The notes below the pieces were generated by a model that had not been told where the DNA came from, made no database searches, and was given only the letters and a program-made list of their open reading frames with translations. This document shows, in pieces, positions 16,207 to 25,522 of a stretch of 64,000 bases of DNA; the first letter of the stretch is position 1; each line of letters opens with the position of its first letter. A program made the position numbers and the translations under genes. This DNA is from RH-AL1 sp965198495. GTDB lineage: Bacteria; Pseudomonadota; Alphaproteobacteria; Rhizobiales; Beijerinckiaceae. The stretch is taken from the NCBI GenBank assembly GCA_965198495.1, contig CBDAPL010000001.1:930001-994000 (forward strand), in the 5' to 3' direction.

Positions 16207-16222
16207 GTAAATATCCGTTTAC
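16207..16222. promoter_or_regulatory. Palindrome GTAAA-N6-TTTAC upstream of ftcR
   Basis: GTAAA (16207-16211) and TTTAC (16218-16222) form an inverted repeat 55 bases before the ftcR ATG. The hexamer GTTTAC occurs here (16217-16222) and again at 16161-16166. The surrounding 16074-16276 is distinctly AT-rich for this genome, as expected for a promoter. The binding protein is unknown; in rhizobia VisNR acts above Rem/FtcR, but no site is established here. Confidence 0.35.
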
Positions 16223-16276
16223 CCTAAATCTTCACGATCAATCTACCGTTTGACCATCGAGATTTCGGGGGTCGCT

Positions 16277-17002
16277 ATGCTTATGGTGGTTGATGAGCGT
16301 GAGCTGGTAATCGCCGGTTACGAAGCCGGCTTCGAGGCCGAGGGCGTCGCCATCGTCGGCTTCGCTCCAGCGGACTTTTTAACCTGGATCGAAAATGCGC
16401 CGAACCAGGAGATCGCCGCCGTAGAGGCTTTCCTGTTAGGCGAAGCCGAATGCCGCGTCGCCTGCGCAAGAGCCATTTCGTTGCGCTCGCAAGCGCCCGT
16501 GATCGCCCTTAACGATGCCAACGCGCTTGAGGCGACGCTGTCGCTCTTTGCCGAAGGCTTCGACGATGTCGTGCGCAAACCGATCCACGTGCGCGAACTG
16601 CTAGCGCGCCTCGGCGCGATCCGCCGTCGCGCCTCGCGTCATGCTGAGGTGATTGCGCGCGCACCTCTCATCAGCGCCGTCAACGTGTTCTTCGATGGTC
16701 GTGATCCGGAAATAGACGGCACGCCGCTCAATCTGCCGCGCCGGGAGCGCCGCATTCTCGAATTCATGATCGTCAACCGCGGCCGCCGCGTGACCAAGAC
16801 GCAGATTTTCAACGCGATCTATGGGATCTTCGACGAGGATGTCGAGGAGAACGTGATCGAGAGCCACATCAGCAAGCTCCGCAAGAAGCTGCGCGGCCGG
16901 TTGGGCTATGATCCGATCGATTCAAAACGGTTCTTGGGTTACTGCATCGAACTCGACGCGAGCCGAATCGATACGGACGCCGGGCTGCATCAGGCGGCCT
17001 GA
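16277..17002 (+). CDS. ftcR: Flagellar transcriptional regulator FtcR (orphan OmpR-type response regulator)
   Basis: 241 residues from the ATG at 16277; an upstream TTG at 16250 is not favoured. The receiver-like domain (about 1-115) begins MLMVVDERELV, and where the phospho-accepting Asp would be expected it reads AAVEAFLLGE, so the usual acceptor seems to be missing. The DNA-binding winged helix (about 140-235) contains LPRRERRILEFMIVNRGRR and NVIESHISKLRKKLRGRLGY. It closely resembles Brucella FtcR and Sinorhizobium Rem, which activate class-II/III flagellar genes without a cognate kinase. It stands alone before flgE with an AT-rich upstream region containing a palindrome. Confidence 0.9.
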   Translation: MLMVVDERELVIAGYEAGFEAEGVAIVGFAPADFLTWIENAPNQEIAAVEAFLLGEAECRVACARAISLRSQAPVIALNDANALEATLSLFAEGFDDVVRKPIHVRELLARLGAIRRRASRHAEVIARAPLISAVNVFFDGRDPEIDGTPLNLPRRERRILEFMIVNRGRRVTKTQIFNAIYGIFDEDVEENVIESHISKLRKKLRGRLGYDPIDSKRFLGYCIELDASRIDTDAGLHQAA

Positions 17003-17044
17003 CCGCGAGATCCTGCACGATCAATCCAGAAAGCGAAGAAGTCC

Positions 17045-18361
17045 ATGAGTCTCTTCAACTCCATGCGTACCGCGACGTCCGGCATGGCCGCGCAGGCCAA
17101 CGCCCTCAGCGCGATCAGCGACAACATCGCGAATTCGAGCACGACCGGTTACAAGGATGCCAGCGCGCAGTTCGAGACCCTTCTCGGCGAGGACTCGACG
17201 ACGAACTACGAATCCGGCGGGGTTCAAACCGATATTCGTTATGGTGTCGCCGACCAGGGTACGTTGCAAACGACCACGTCCGCCACCGATCTCTCTATCA
17301 GCGGCAACGGCTTCTTCGCCGTCAGCCAGAACGGTCAAGGCACTTACCTCACCCGCGCCGGATCCTTCGTGCCGGACACGACGGGCAATCTCGTCAACAC
17401 GGCCGGCTACAACCTGATGGGCTACGCGATCGGGACCAATGGCACGGCCTCGACCTTGTCGGTCGTCAACGTCTCCAACTCGACCTTGCAGGCCGCCGCA
17501 TCCACCTCGGGTACGCTGAAGGCGAATCTGCCGTCGACCGCGGCCGTGGTCGGGACCCCGGCAACAACCGACGCGAATGGAAACCCAGTCGCGGCGACGG
17601 GAAGTCCCCTCCCGTCAAGCAACAGTCCCGCTGCCCAGTACACCGACAAGACTTCGATGACGGTCTACGACAATCTCGGTAAAGCCGACATCCTCGACAT
17701 TTACGCGACCAAGACAGGCACCGATACCTACGAAATGACCGCCTATCAGCAGAGCGACGCGGCGAGCAACGGGGGCTTTCCCTATGCCAGCGCTCCCGTC
17801 GCCGTGACCGATCTGACCTTCGATGCCGCGAGCGGCAAGGTGACCTCGTCCACCAACGCGTTATCCGGCCAGGCCATGACCAGCCCGAGCCTCGCGGTCA
17901 CGCTTCCGGACGGAAACGCGATCGGCATAGATCTGAGCGGCACCACGCAACTGGCGACCAGCTTCGGCGTCACGACGGCGACCGCCAACGGCAACGCGCC
18001 CAGCACTCTGTCCAGCATCAAGATCGGAACGGACGGCACGGTCACCTCCGTTTACTCCAGCGGCGTCCAGGTCGCGACCTACAAGATCCCTCTGGCAACG
18101 GTGGAGAGCCCCGACAACCTCACGGCTATCAGCGGTAACGTCTACCAGGCGAGCCAGACGTCCGGCCAGGTCGTGCTCTCGGCGGCGACCACCAACGGGA
18201 CGGGAACGATCCAGCAAGACTCGCTGGAGGAATCGACCGTTGATCTCGCAACCGAATTGACGAACATGATCCAGGCCCAGCGCGGCTACGAGGCGAACTC
18301 GAAAGTGCTGCAGGCGGCATCCGATCTTCTGAGCGTGCTCAATCGTTTGACGACAAGCTGA
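17045..18361 (+). CDS. flgE: Flagellar hook protein FlgE
   Basis: 438 residues. The N terminus MSLFNSMRTATSGMAAQANA with ISDNIANSSTTGYKDA is the conserved rod/hook D0 region. The C terminus carries EESTVDLATELTNMIQAQR, YEANSKVLQAASDLL and a final VLNRL. The central part is the variable, Thr/Ser-rich hook domain (GNGFFAVSQNGQGTYLTRAG near residue 85 is well conserved). FlgE polymerises into the hook, whose length is set by FliK encoded upstream. It is followed by flgK, the first hook-filament junction protein. Confidence 0.96.
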   Translation: MSLFNSMRTATSGMAAQANALSAISDNIANSSTTGYKDASAQFETLLGEDSTTNYESGGVQTDIRYGVADQGTLQTTTSATDLSISGNGFFAVSQNGQGTYLTRAGSFVPDTTGNLVNTAGYNLMGYAIGTNGTASTLSVVNVSNSTLQAAASTSGTLKANLPSTAAVVGTPATTDANGNPVAATGSPLPSSNSPAAQYTDKTSMTVYDNLGKADILDIYATKTGTDTYEMTAYQQSDAASNGGFPYASAPVAVTDLTFDAASGKVTSSTNALSGQAMTSPSLAVTLPDGNAIGIDLSGTTQLATSFGVTTATANGNAPSTLSSIKIGTDGTVTSVYSSGVQVATYKIPLATVESPDNLTAISGNVYQASQTSGQVVLSAATTNGTGTIQQDSLEESTVDLATELTNMIQAQRGYEANSKVLQAASDLLSVLNRLTTS

Positions 18362-18492
18362 ACGTGTCATTCATCCTGAATCTCCGCTGAAAGTTCTCGG
18401 TTACCGATCAGAGTAAACAGTCTGTCCACCTTTTAGCGCCACGATCATCGAACAAGGCGCAACCCGCTGCCATGTGTGGTGGATCAGTAATA

Positions 18493-19971
18493 ATGAGTCT
18501 CACGAGCGCTCTCAATATAGCTCAGTCCGCTCTTGCCAATTCGGCGGCGCAATCGGCAATCCTTTCGCAGAATATCGCGAACGTCAGCAACCCGAACTAT
18601 TCTCTTGAAACCGCCGGCACGGTCACGCAAGGCTCTGGCGCGGTTTCGATCGGCGCGACGCAGCGCGCGACCAGCACCGCGCTTCTCGCCAATCTCCTGT
18701 CTTCCCAGTCGGCCTCCGCCTCCAGCAGCGCCTTGAACAACGGGCTGCAGCAGATCGCCGGCTCGCTTGGGCTCGAATCGACAGCCTCGACGAGTACGAC
18801 GAGCGCGACCGACGACTCGCCGGCGACGCTGATCGGCGCCTTCGCCGACGCCTTGCAGGCCTACCAGGCTCAGCCCGACGATCCATCACTCGGGGCCGCC
18901 GCCCTTGCCGCGGCTAAAGCGGTCGTGAGCGGCCTCAACGCGGCCTCGAGCACCGTGCAATCCGTGCGCGAACAGGCTGACAGCGACATGGCGGCTTCCG
19001 TCAGCACGATCAACGCGCTGCTCGCGCAATTCCAGACCGTGAACACCCAGATCGTCATCGGCACGAAGACCGGCACCGACGTCAGCGACGCCGAGAACAC
19101 GCGCGACGGCATCCTCAAGCAATTGTCGAATGAAATCGGCATCACGACCGTACCTGCCGCCAGCGGCGGCACGGCGATCTATACCGATAGCGGCGCGACA
19201 TTGTTCGAGACCACGGCGCGCGCCGTCAACTTCACGCCCACCAGCAGCCTCACGGCCGGCACGACCGGCGGCGCCGTCACCGTCGATAGAGTCCCGGTCA
19301 CCGGACCTTCCGCCGTCATGCCCATCCAGTCCGGCGCGCTCGCGGGCCTCGCCACGCTGCGCGACGACGCGACTGTCTCTTATCAGAACCAGCTCGATCA
19401 GATGGCATCGAGCCTCGTCACGACGTTCGCGGAAACCAATACGACCACCAATCCAGCCACGACGACCAATGGCCTCTTCACAGCGGCCGGTCTGACGACG
19501 ACGCCGACCTCGCAGCAGACGACCGGCCTCGCCGAAAATCTTGCCATCAACGCGAGTTTCGATCCCTCGTCCGGCGGCAGCGTCACAGCACTGCGTGACG
19601 GCGCGTCCGTAAATTACAACACAGGTAGCGACGCCGCCTATTCCGGACGCCTCCAGCAGCTGACGACCGCGCTCGCCGCGACGCGGACCTTCGACGGTCA
19701 TTCGGGCGGCGCCGCGTCCGGAACGCTTGCCACCTACGCCGCATCCTCGGTCAGCTGGCTCGAGGCCTCGCGCCAGACGTCGACGAGCGCGCTCGCGACG
19801 AACACCGCGAACGTGAGCGCCACGACGACCGCGCTATCGAACGCGACGGGCGTCAACCTCGACGATCAGATGTCGCAGATGCTGGACGTCGAACACGCCT
19901 ACCAGGCTTCGGCGCAACTGATGAACACCGTCAACACGATGTACACGGCGCTGCTCCAGGCCTTCAACTAA
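18493..19971 (+). CDS. flgK: Hook-filament junction protein FlgK (HAP1)
   Basis: 492 residues from the ATG at 18493. The in-frame ATG at 18472 would add seven residues not seen in the family. The N-terminal segment MSLTSALNIAQSALANSAAQ with LSQNIANVSNPNYS and the C terminus (LDDQMSQMLDVEHAYQASAQ then LMNTVNTMYTALLQA) are typical. The middle is Ser/Thr/Ala-rich. FlgK caps the hook and joins it to FlgL and the filament. It precedes flgL by 11 bases. The 131 bases after flgE are non-coding and probably hold its promoter. Confidence 0.95.
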   Translation: MSLTSALNIAQSALANSAAQSAILSQNIANVSNPNYSLETAGTVTQGSGAVSIGATQRATSTALLANLLSSQSASASSSALNNGLQQIAGSLGLESTASTSTTSATDDSPATLIGAFADALQAYQAQPDDPSLGAAALAAAKAVVSGLNAASSTVQSVREQADSDMAASVSTINALLAQFQTVNTQIVIGTKTGTDVSDAENTRDGILKQLSNEIGITTVPAASGGTAIYTDSGATLFETTARAVNFTPTSSLTAGTTGGAVTVDRVPVTGPSAVMPIQSGALAGLATLRDDATVSYQNQLDQMASSLVTTFAETNTTTNPATTTNGLFTAAGLTTTPTSQQTTGLAENLAINASFDPSSGGSVTALRDGASVNYNTGSDAAYSGRLQQLTTALAATRTFDGHSGGAASGTLATYAASSVSWLEASRQTSTSALATNTANVSATTTALSNATGVNLDDQMSQMLDVEHAYQASAQLMNTVNTMYTALLQAFN

Positions 19972-19982
19972 GGACGGCTCGC

Positions 19983-21029
19983 GTGACAACCATTTCGACT
20001 CTCTCGCTCACGTCGCCTTTGCGGCAGTCGGTCAATCAGGCGCAAGCGGCCTTGACGCAGGCGCAGACGGAAGTCTCGTCGGGCACCTACGCCGATCTCG
20101 GGCTTCAGCTCGGCGCGCGCACGGGACAGACGCTGTCCTTCGAATCGGACATCGACTCCCTGAACAATTTCACCACATCGAATGCCAGCGCTACCACGCG
20201 CCTGGCGGCCACATCGAACGCGCTCACGGGCATGCTGTCCTCCGCGCAGAGCATCCAGAGCGACCTCATCACCGCGAGCAGCGCCGGCGGCACGACGAGC
20301 GCGCTCGCGGCCACCGCGACCGGCGCCCTGCAAGGCTTGATCTCCGGGCTCAACACCTCGGCGGGCGGCCAGTCCGTCTTCGGCGGCATCAATTCGGGCG
20401 TCAGCCCGATCGCCGACTATTTCAGCACTCCGACCTCGACCGCGAAGTCGGACGTGGAGACCGCATTCCAAACCTATCTGACAAATACCGGGACGACGCC
20501 CGCGACGATAACCGGCGCGCAGATGACGACGTTCCTGCACGGCGCGTTCAGCCAGACCTTCACCGGCAGCAACGGGCAATGGTCGTGGTCCTCCGCCTCT
20601 TCTCAGACAATCAGCAGCACGGTCGCGCCGTCGCAGACCCTGACGACATCCGTCAGCGCCAATCAGAGTTCCTTTCAGCAGATCGCCCAAGCCTATACGA
20701 TGCTCACGGAGTTCACCGGTTCGAGTCTCAACGCCGACGCTCAGGCCGCCGTGGTCTCTTCGGCCAGCGCCCTGATGAGCACCGGCATCGGCAACCTCAC
20801 CAACATCCAGGCCGGCGTCGGCGCGGCGCAAGCTGAGGTGAGCACCGCCGACACGCAGCTCGCCTCGCAGGTCGGCGTCTTGCAGACCAACGTTTCCGAT
20901 GCGACCAGCGTCGACACCTACGCGCTCTCCAGTCAGGTCACGGCGCTGCAGACGCAGCTCGAAGCCTCGTACGAACTCACGTCGCGCCTGCAGAGCCTGA
21001 GCCTCGTCAATTACCTTCCCACCGGATAA
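19983..21029 (+). CDS. flgL: Hook-filament junction protein FlgL (HAP3)
   Basis: 348 residues with a GTG start. The N terminus (TISTLSLTSPLRQSVNQAQA, TQAQTEVSSGTYADLG) and the C-terminal helix (LQTQLEASYELTSRLQSLSL, ending NYLPTG) match the flagellin-like D0/D1 segments of FlgL. The C terminus NYL is very typical of the family. It connects FlgK to the filament. It is part of the flgE-flgK-flgL-flaF-flbT run, with only 5 bases to flaF. Confidence 0.93.
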   Translation: MTTISTLSLTSPLRQSVNQAQAALTQAQTEVSSGTYADLGLQLGARTGQTLSFESDIDSLNNFTTSNASATTRLAATSNALTGMLSSAQSIQSDLITASSAGGTTSALAATATGALQGLISGLNTSAGGQSVFGGINSGVSPIADYFSTPTSTAKSDVETAFQTYLTNTGTTPATITGAQMTTFLHGAFSQTFTGSNGQWSWSSASSQTISSTVAPSQTLTTSVSANQSSFQQIAQAYTMLTEFTGSSLNADAQAAVVSSASALMSTGIGNLTNIQAGVGAAQAEVSTADTQLASQVGVLQTNVSDATSVDTYALSSQVTALQTQLEASYELTSRLQSLSLVNYLPTG

Positions 21030-21034
21030 GCAGC

Positions 21035-21382
21035 ATGTACCAGCATTCCTACGCCGAAGTTCTCGAGGACGATCAGCATCAGTCCCGGCAGATCGAGGCG
21101 CGCGCGCTCGACCATGCGGTGACCCTTCTGATGGGTGCCGATGCCCTCGCCTCGCCATCCATCCCCGGCGTGCAGGCCCTGCATTTCACACGCGAGCTTT
21201 GGATGACGTTTATCAGGGAGCTCGGGGCGCCGGAGAACGCGCTGCCGCGACAACTGCGCGCGAACCTGATCTCGATCGGCATCTGGATCCTCAAGGAGGC
21301 CGACGCCATCCGGCTCGGCGAATCGACCAATTACGCCGGCATCGCCGATATCTGTGGCATCGTCCGCGACGGACTCCTGTGA
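21035..21382 (+). CDS. flaF: Flagellar biosynthesis regulator FlaF
   Basis: 115 residues, of usual length. Characteristic segments are YAEVLEDDQHQSRQIEARAL, LWMTFIRELGAPENALP and LRANLISIGIWILKEADAIR. FlaF is an alphaproteobacterial helical protein that acts with FlbT in controlling flagellin synthesis: in Caulobacter FlaF is needed for flagellin translation and FlbT represses it. It lies directly before flbT, as in Caulobacter and Brucella. Confidence 0.93.
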   Translation: MYQHSYAEVLEDDQHQSRQIEARALDHAVTLLMGADALASPSIPGVQALHFTRELWMTFIRELGAPENALPRQLRANLISIGIWILKEADAIRLGESTNYAGIADICGIVRDGLL

Positions 21383-21389
21383 GGCCCGA

Positions 21390-21797
21390 ATGCACATCAC
21401 CTTGCGAGCCGGCGAAAAACTTTACCTGAACGGAGCCGTCCTGCGGAGCGACCGCAAGGTCAGCATCGAACTCATGAACGACGCCGTCTTCCTTCTCGAG
21501 GCGCATGTGATGAGCGTGGAGAAGGCGACCTCGCCCATGCGTCAGCTCTACTTTGTCGTGCAGATGATGCTGATGAATCCGAACGACAAGACTGCCGCCA
21601 CAGCGCTCTTTGAGGAGAGCATGCCTCGAATGCTGCGGACCTACACTGATGCCGTCGCTCGCGAGGCGCTGATGCGTACGACACAGATGGTGACGGAAGG
21701 GCGCTGTTTCGATGCGTTGAAGCTCCTGCGGCTGACCTTCGCGCACGACGACACCCTTCTCCGCGGCGCTAGTGAGGCGCTCGATCTCGCCTCTTAG
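21390..21797 (+). CDS. flbT: Flagellar biosynthesis repressor FlbT
   Basis: 135 residues from the ATG at 21390; the frame is open further upstream into flaF but the family begins MHITLRAGEKLYLNG. Conserved parts include LRSDRKVSIELMNDAVFLLE and AHVMSVEKATSPMRQLYFVV. FlbT binds flagellin mRNA in Caulobacter and destabilises it until the hook is complete. The pairing with flaF and location next to the hook genes agree with that role. The next gene, flgD, is 112 bases downstream. Confidence 0.94.
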   Translation: MHITLRAGEKLYLNGAVLRSDRKVSIELMNDAVFLLEAHVMSVEKATSPMRQLYFVVQMMLMNPNDKTAATALFEESMPRMLRTYTDAVAREALMRTTQMVTEGRCFDALKLLRLTFAHDDTLLRGASEALDLAS

Positions 21798-21909
21798 ATG
21801 GTTTGGTTATGGCGGATAGCGGAAGATCGTCGCTCCGACTCCAGGTTCGCGAAAGGCAGTCGTCCTAGTCTCGACACTGGTCGCGCACCGCGCTTCGAGA
21901 GGCCCCGCC

Positions 21910-22329
21910 ATGACCAGTGTAACTTCCCTCACGACGCCCGTCGCGAGCGGCACAACGAGCACGCCTAGCTCAAGCACCACGGCGGCAAACGCGCCTACGG
22001 TAGACTACAACCAGTTTTTGCAGCTGCTCGTCGCCGAGCTGCAAAATCAGGATCCGACCGCTCCCACCGATCCGATGCAGTACATGTCCCAACTCGCGTC
22101 CTTCTCCGTCGTGGGACAGAGCGTTCAGACCAACAGCAAACTCGATACGCTCCTGACGACGAACGCCCTGTCGCAGGCCGATGCCACGATAGGGCGCACC
22201 GTGACATCCGCGGACGGGTCGACCAGCGGCACGGTCTCGTCGGTGGCGATCGGCAGCGGCGGTGCTGTGACCGCCACACTGACAAACGGCTCGACTCTCG
22301 CCTTGAGCTCCGGCGTCACGGTCAGCTGA
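21910..22329 (+). CDS. flgD: Flagellar hook-capping scaffold protein FlgD
   Basis: 139 residues, the short alphaproteobacterial form. After a Ser/Thr-rich start comes the conserved segment YNQFLQLLVAELQNQDPTAP then DPMQYMSQLASFSVVGQ, followed by a short beta-rich tail (IGRTVTSADGSTSGTVSSVA). FlgD caps the growing hook. Only 3 bases separate it from fliQ, so the two are probably co-transcribed. The 112 bases before it contain no gene. Confidence 0.94.
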   Translation: MTSVTSLTTPVASGTTSTPSSSTTAANAPTVDYNQFLQLLVAELQNQDPTAPTDPMQYMSQLASFSVVGQSVQTNSKLDTLLTTNALSQADATIGRTVTSADGSTSGTVSSVAIGSGGAVTATLTNGSTLALSSGVTVS

Positions 22330-22332
22330 GCG

Positions 22333-22599
22333 ATGAACGAAGCCGACGCGCTCGACATCACCCAGCACGCCGTCTGGACGATCATGGCCGCCGCCGGTCC
22401 GGCCGTCGGCGTCGCGATGATCGTCGGCCTGGCGGTGGCGCTATTCCAGGCGCTGACCCAGATCCAGGAAATGACGCTCACCTTCGTTCCGAAGATCGTG
22501 GCCGTGCTGCTCGTGACGGCGCTCACCGCCTCCTTCATCGGCGCTCAGATCTTCACCTTCACCGAGCAGGTCTACGCGCATATCGAGAAAGGCTTCTGA
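22333..22599 (+). CDS. fliQ: Flagellar export gate protein FliQ
   Basis: 88 residues with two transmembrane helices and family signatures AAGPAVGVAMIVGLAVALFQ and ALTQIQEMTLTFVPKI, plus the closing FTEQVYAHI. FliQ is the small subunit of the FliPQR gate. It sits between flgD and flhA; fliR follows flhA. Length and motif match the family fully. Confidence 0.96.
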   Translation: MNEADALDITQHAVWTIMAAAGPAVGVAMIVGLAVALFQALTQIQEMTLTFVPKIVAVLLVTALTASFIGAQIFTFTEQVYAHIEKGF

Positions 22600-22667
22600 T
22601 CATTCCGGCGCAAGCTTCGATCCGCATGATCGCCGCGCAAGAACGCAAGATCGCGTAGAGAACCAAG

Positions 22668-24773
22668 GTGGCGCGGATGGCGGCGGTTAACGGGTTCACG
22701 GCGGGCGCGCTGCCGATTCCAAAGAAGAGCTCGCGAGACATAGGCTTCGCCTTCGGCATCATCGCGATCCTATCGGTCTTCTTCCTTCCGATCCCGTCCT
22801 TCCTCATCGACCTCGGCCTTGCCTTCTCCATCGCGCTCTCCGTGCTGATCCTCATGGTCGCGCTGTGGATCCAAAAGCCGCTCGACTTCTCGGCCTTCCC
22901 GACGGTGCTTCTCGTAGCCACCCTTCTTCGCCTGGCGCTCAACATCGCCACCACACGCCTCATTCTTTCGAACGGGCGCGAGGGCGTCACCGCGGCGGGC
23001 TACATCATCGGCGGCTTCTCGCGCCTCGTGATGAGCGGCGACTTCGTGATCGGCCTCATCGTCTTCGCGATCCTGATCACCGTCAACTTCCTCGTCATCA
23101 CCAAGGGCGCGACCCGGATCGCCGAGGTCGGCGCTCGCTTCACGCTTGACGCCATTCCCGGCAAGCAGATGGCGATCGACGCCGACCTCAACGCTGGCCT
23201 CATCAACGACAAGGAGGCGCAGCACCGTCGCCGGGAGCTTGAAGAGGAGAGCTCGTTCTTCGGCTCGATGGATGGCGCCTCCAAGTTCGTCCGCGGCGAC
23301 GCGATCGCCGGCATAATCATCCTGTCGGTCAATATCTTCGGCGGCATGGTCATTGGGGCCACCCGCCACGGCATGCCCCTTTCCACAGCCGCCGACGTTT
23401 ATACCAAGCTCTCCGTCGGCGACGGCCTCGTGTCGCAAATTCCTGCTCTGATCGTGTCGCTCGCTGCCGCGCTTCTCGTCTCGAAGGGCGGCACGCGCGG
23501 CTCGGCCGACCAGGCCGTTCTCAGCCAACTCGCCAATTATCCGCGAGCCCTCTTCGTCGCCGCCATGCTGATGGGCGCGCTGGCTCTCATACCCGGCCTG
23601 CCGATGTTCCCTTTCGCGGTGCTAGGCGGCACCATGGCCTTCGTCGGCTACACGATACCGCGCCGGCGCGCGGCGCGCGTGGACGCCGAGGCCGCGACCG
23701 CGGCCGCGATCAAGCGCGACGCCGAGGCCGAGGCGAGCACGTCGATCAAGGAATCATTGAAAACTGTTGAAATCGAATTGGTGCTCGGCAAACAATTATC
23801 CGTGAAGCTCCTCGCCGCGCAAGGAGAGCTCGGCAGCCGCGTCGCTAAGCTGCGCCGCAAGTTTGCGCGCCAATACGGTATCGTCGTGCCGGAGATCAAG
23901 GTGACGGACAGCCTCGTCCTATCGCCGAAGGCCTATCAAATTAAGATCCACGGCACGACCGTCTCGCAGCAGGAGTCGCGTCTCGGCGAGGTCCTGGTGA
24001 TCGTCGGCGAGGGACGCGTGCCGAGCGTTCCCGGCGTGTCGCTGCGAGAAGCAGCCTTTGGCATGAAGGCCATATCGATCCCCGAGACTTTCGTGCCGGA
24101 ACTGACGCGCGAGGGTTTCAAGTGCGTCGATCCGCTGTCGGTGCTTTTGACTCATCTCGGCGAGACCATCCGCAACAATCTCGCGCAATTGCTGTCGTAC
24201 AAGGATTTGCGCGCCCTGCTCGACAGGATGGAACCCGAGTATAAAAAGCTCGTGGATGAAATTTCCCCCGCCCACATCTCCACTTCCGGCCTGCAAGCGA
24301 TCCTGAAGCTGCTGCTCGCCGAGCGCGTCTCGATCCGCAACCTGCATCTTATCTTCGAAGCGATCGCCGAAATCGCGCCGCACGTGCGCCGCTCGGAGCA
24401 GGTGGTGGAGCATGTCCGCATGCGCGTATCGCAGCAGATCTGCGGTGATCTGTCGGAGAATGGCGAACTCAAGGTCCTCCGCCTCGGACCGCGCTGGGAT
24501 CTCGCGTTCCAGCAGAGCCTCAAGCGCGATTCCAAGACCGACGCGACAGATTTCGATCTAGACCCGCGCATGGTCGAGCAGTTCAGCACCGAAGCGTCGC
24601 CGATCATCCGCGAACGTATGGACCAGGGCCATACTTTCGTGCTGCTCGCGACGCCGGAGACGCGCATCTACGTTCGGATGATCGTCGAACGGATGTTCGC
24701 GACTTTGCCCGTCCTATCGCATCTCGAGATCGCGCGCGGCGTACAGATCAAGACGCTCGGCGCCTTGTCGTGA
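22668..24773 (+). CDS. flhA: Flagellar export protein FlhA
   Basis: 701 residues. The N-terminal half has about eight transmembrane segments and the family stretch ARFTLDAIPGKQMAIDADLN with RRRELEEESSFFGSMDGASK (FHIPEP region). The C-terminal half is the cytosolic substrate-binding domain (KLLAAQGELGSRVAKLRRKF, PALLT-type SVLLTHLGETIRNN, EISPAHISTSGLQAILKLLL). FlhA organises export-substrate order in the gate. A GTG at 22668 and an ATG at 22677 are both possible starts. It overlaps fliR by 4 bases. Confidence 0.97.
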   Translation: MARMAAVNGFTAGALPIPKKSSRDIGFAFGIIAILSVFFLPIPSFLIDLGLAFSIALSVLILMVALWIQKPLDFSAFPTVLLVATLLRLALNIATTRLILSNGREGVTAAGYIIGGFSRLVMSGDFVIGLIVFAILITVNFLVITKGATRIAEVGARFTLDAIPGKQMAIDADLNAGLINDKEAQHRRRELEEESSFFGSMDGASKFVRGDAIAGIIILSVNIFGGMVIGATRHGMPLSTAADVYTKLSVGDGLVSQIPALIVSLAAALLVSKGGTRGSADQAVLSQLANYPRALFVAAMLMGALALIPGLPMFPFAVLGGTMAFVGYTIPRRRAARVDAEAATAAAIKRDAEAEASTSIKESLKTVEIELVLGKQLSVKLLAAQGELGSRVAKLRRKFARQYGIVVPEIKVTDSLVLSPKAYQIKIHGTTVSQQESRLGEVLVIVGEGRVPSVPGVSLREAAFGMKAISIPETFVPELTREGFKCVDPLSVLLTHLGETIRNNLAQLLSYKDLRALLDRMEPEYKKLVDEISPAHISTSGLQAILKLLLAERVSIRNLHLIFEAIAEIAPHVRRSEQVVEHVRMRVSQQICGDLSENGELKVLRLGPRWDLAFQQSLKRDSKTDATDFDLDPRMVEQFSTEASPIIRERMDQGHTFVLLATPETRIYVRMIVERMFATLPVLSHLEIARGVQIKTLGALS

Positions 24774-25522
24774 CCGCGCTTACGCCCGACCTGATCTTAA
24801 GCGCCTTCGTCGTCTTCTGCCGGATCGGCGGATGCATGCTCGTCATTCCCGGGTTCTCGTCGCCCCGTCTCTCCGTGCGCGCGCGACTTCTCGTGGCGAT
24901 CGCCATCGCGCTCTCGCTGACGCCGCTGCTCCTCGTCGAGATTCAGCCGGTGGTCACCGGCACGACACCGATCAGGCTGTTGACGATCATCATCTCGGAA
25001 AGCCTGAAGGGGGTGCTTATCGGTTTACTGGGCCGCTTTTTCTTCGTCGCGCTTGAGACGATGGCGATGTCAGTGTCCTACGCGATCGGGCTAACAAGTA
25101 CGTTCAGCGCCGTCGATGAGGACGAGTCAATGCCGAGCATCGTGTCGCTCGTGTCGCTCGTCGCCGTCCTCCTCATCTTCGTCACGGACCTTCACTGGGA
25201 GATCTTCAGAGGTCTTGCCGCCTCCTACAACGTGCTCCCGATCAATCAGGGCTTCGATCCGCGCATAGGGCTCGTACAGCTGACCGATGACGCGACGAAG
25301 ACGTTTCTCTTCACCTTGCGCATCGCCAGTCCTTTTCTAGTTTTTTCCCTCGTGGCGAACTTCGCGATCGGCCTCATTAACAAGCTCGTGCCGCAGATCC
25401 CAGTGACGTTCATCGCGACGCCTTTCCTTCTCGCCGGCGGTCTCGTGATCCTCTACTTCACGATGAGGCCGGCACTCGAACTTTTCACCAACGCGTTCTC
25501 CGCATTTCTCAGGGCCGGCTGA
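24770..25522 (+). CDS. fliR: Flagellar export gate protein FliR
   Basis: 250 residues with a GTG start overlapping the flhA stop. It has six hydrophobic segments and family-specific parts: FVVFCRIGGCMLVIPGFSSP, SARVRARLLVAIAIALSLTP-like (here SVRARLLVAIAIALSLTP), and the C-terminal INKLVPQIPVTFIATPFLLA. FliR completes the FliPQR gate. The ATG of the next small gene overlaps its stop by one base, so the downstream coiled-coil protein is probably in the same transcript. Confidence 0.96.
   Translation: MTALTPDLILSAFVVFCRIGGCMLVIPGFSSPRLSVRARLLVAIAIALSLTPLLLVEIQPVVTGTTPIRLLTIIISESLKGVLIGLLGRFFFVALETMAMSVSYAIGLTSTFSAVDEDESMPSIVSLVSLVAVLLIFVTDLHWEIFRGLAASYNVLPINQGFDPRIGLVQLTDDATKTFLFTLRIASPFLVFSLVANFAIGLINKLVPQIPVTFIATPFLLAGGLVILYFTMRPALELFTNAFSAFLRAG

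Noticed and set aside
19968..21158. 396-codon minus-strand frame opposite flgL
   Set aside because: Antisense to flgL, Arg/Gly-rich, no ribosome-binding site seen.
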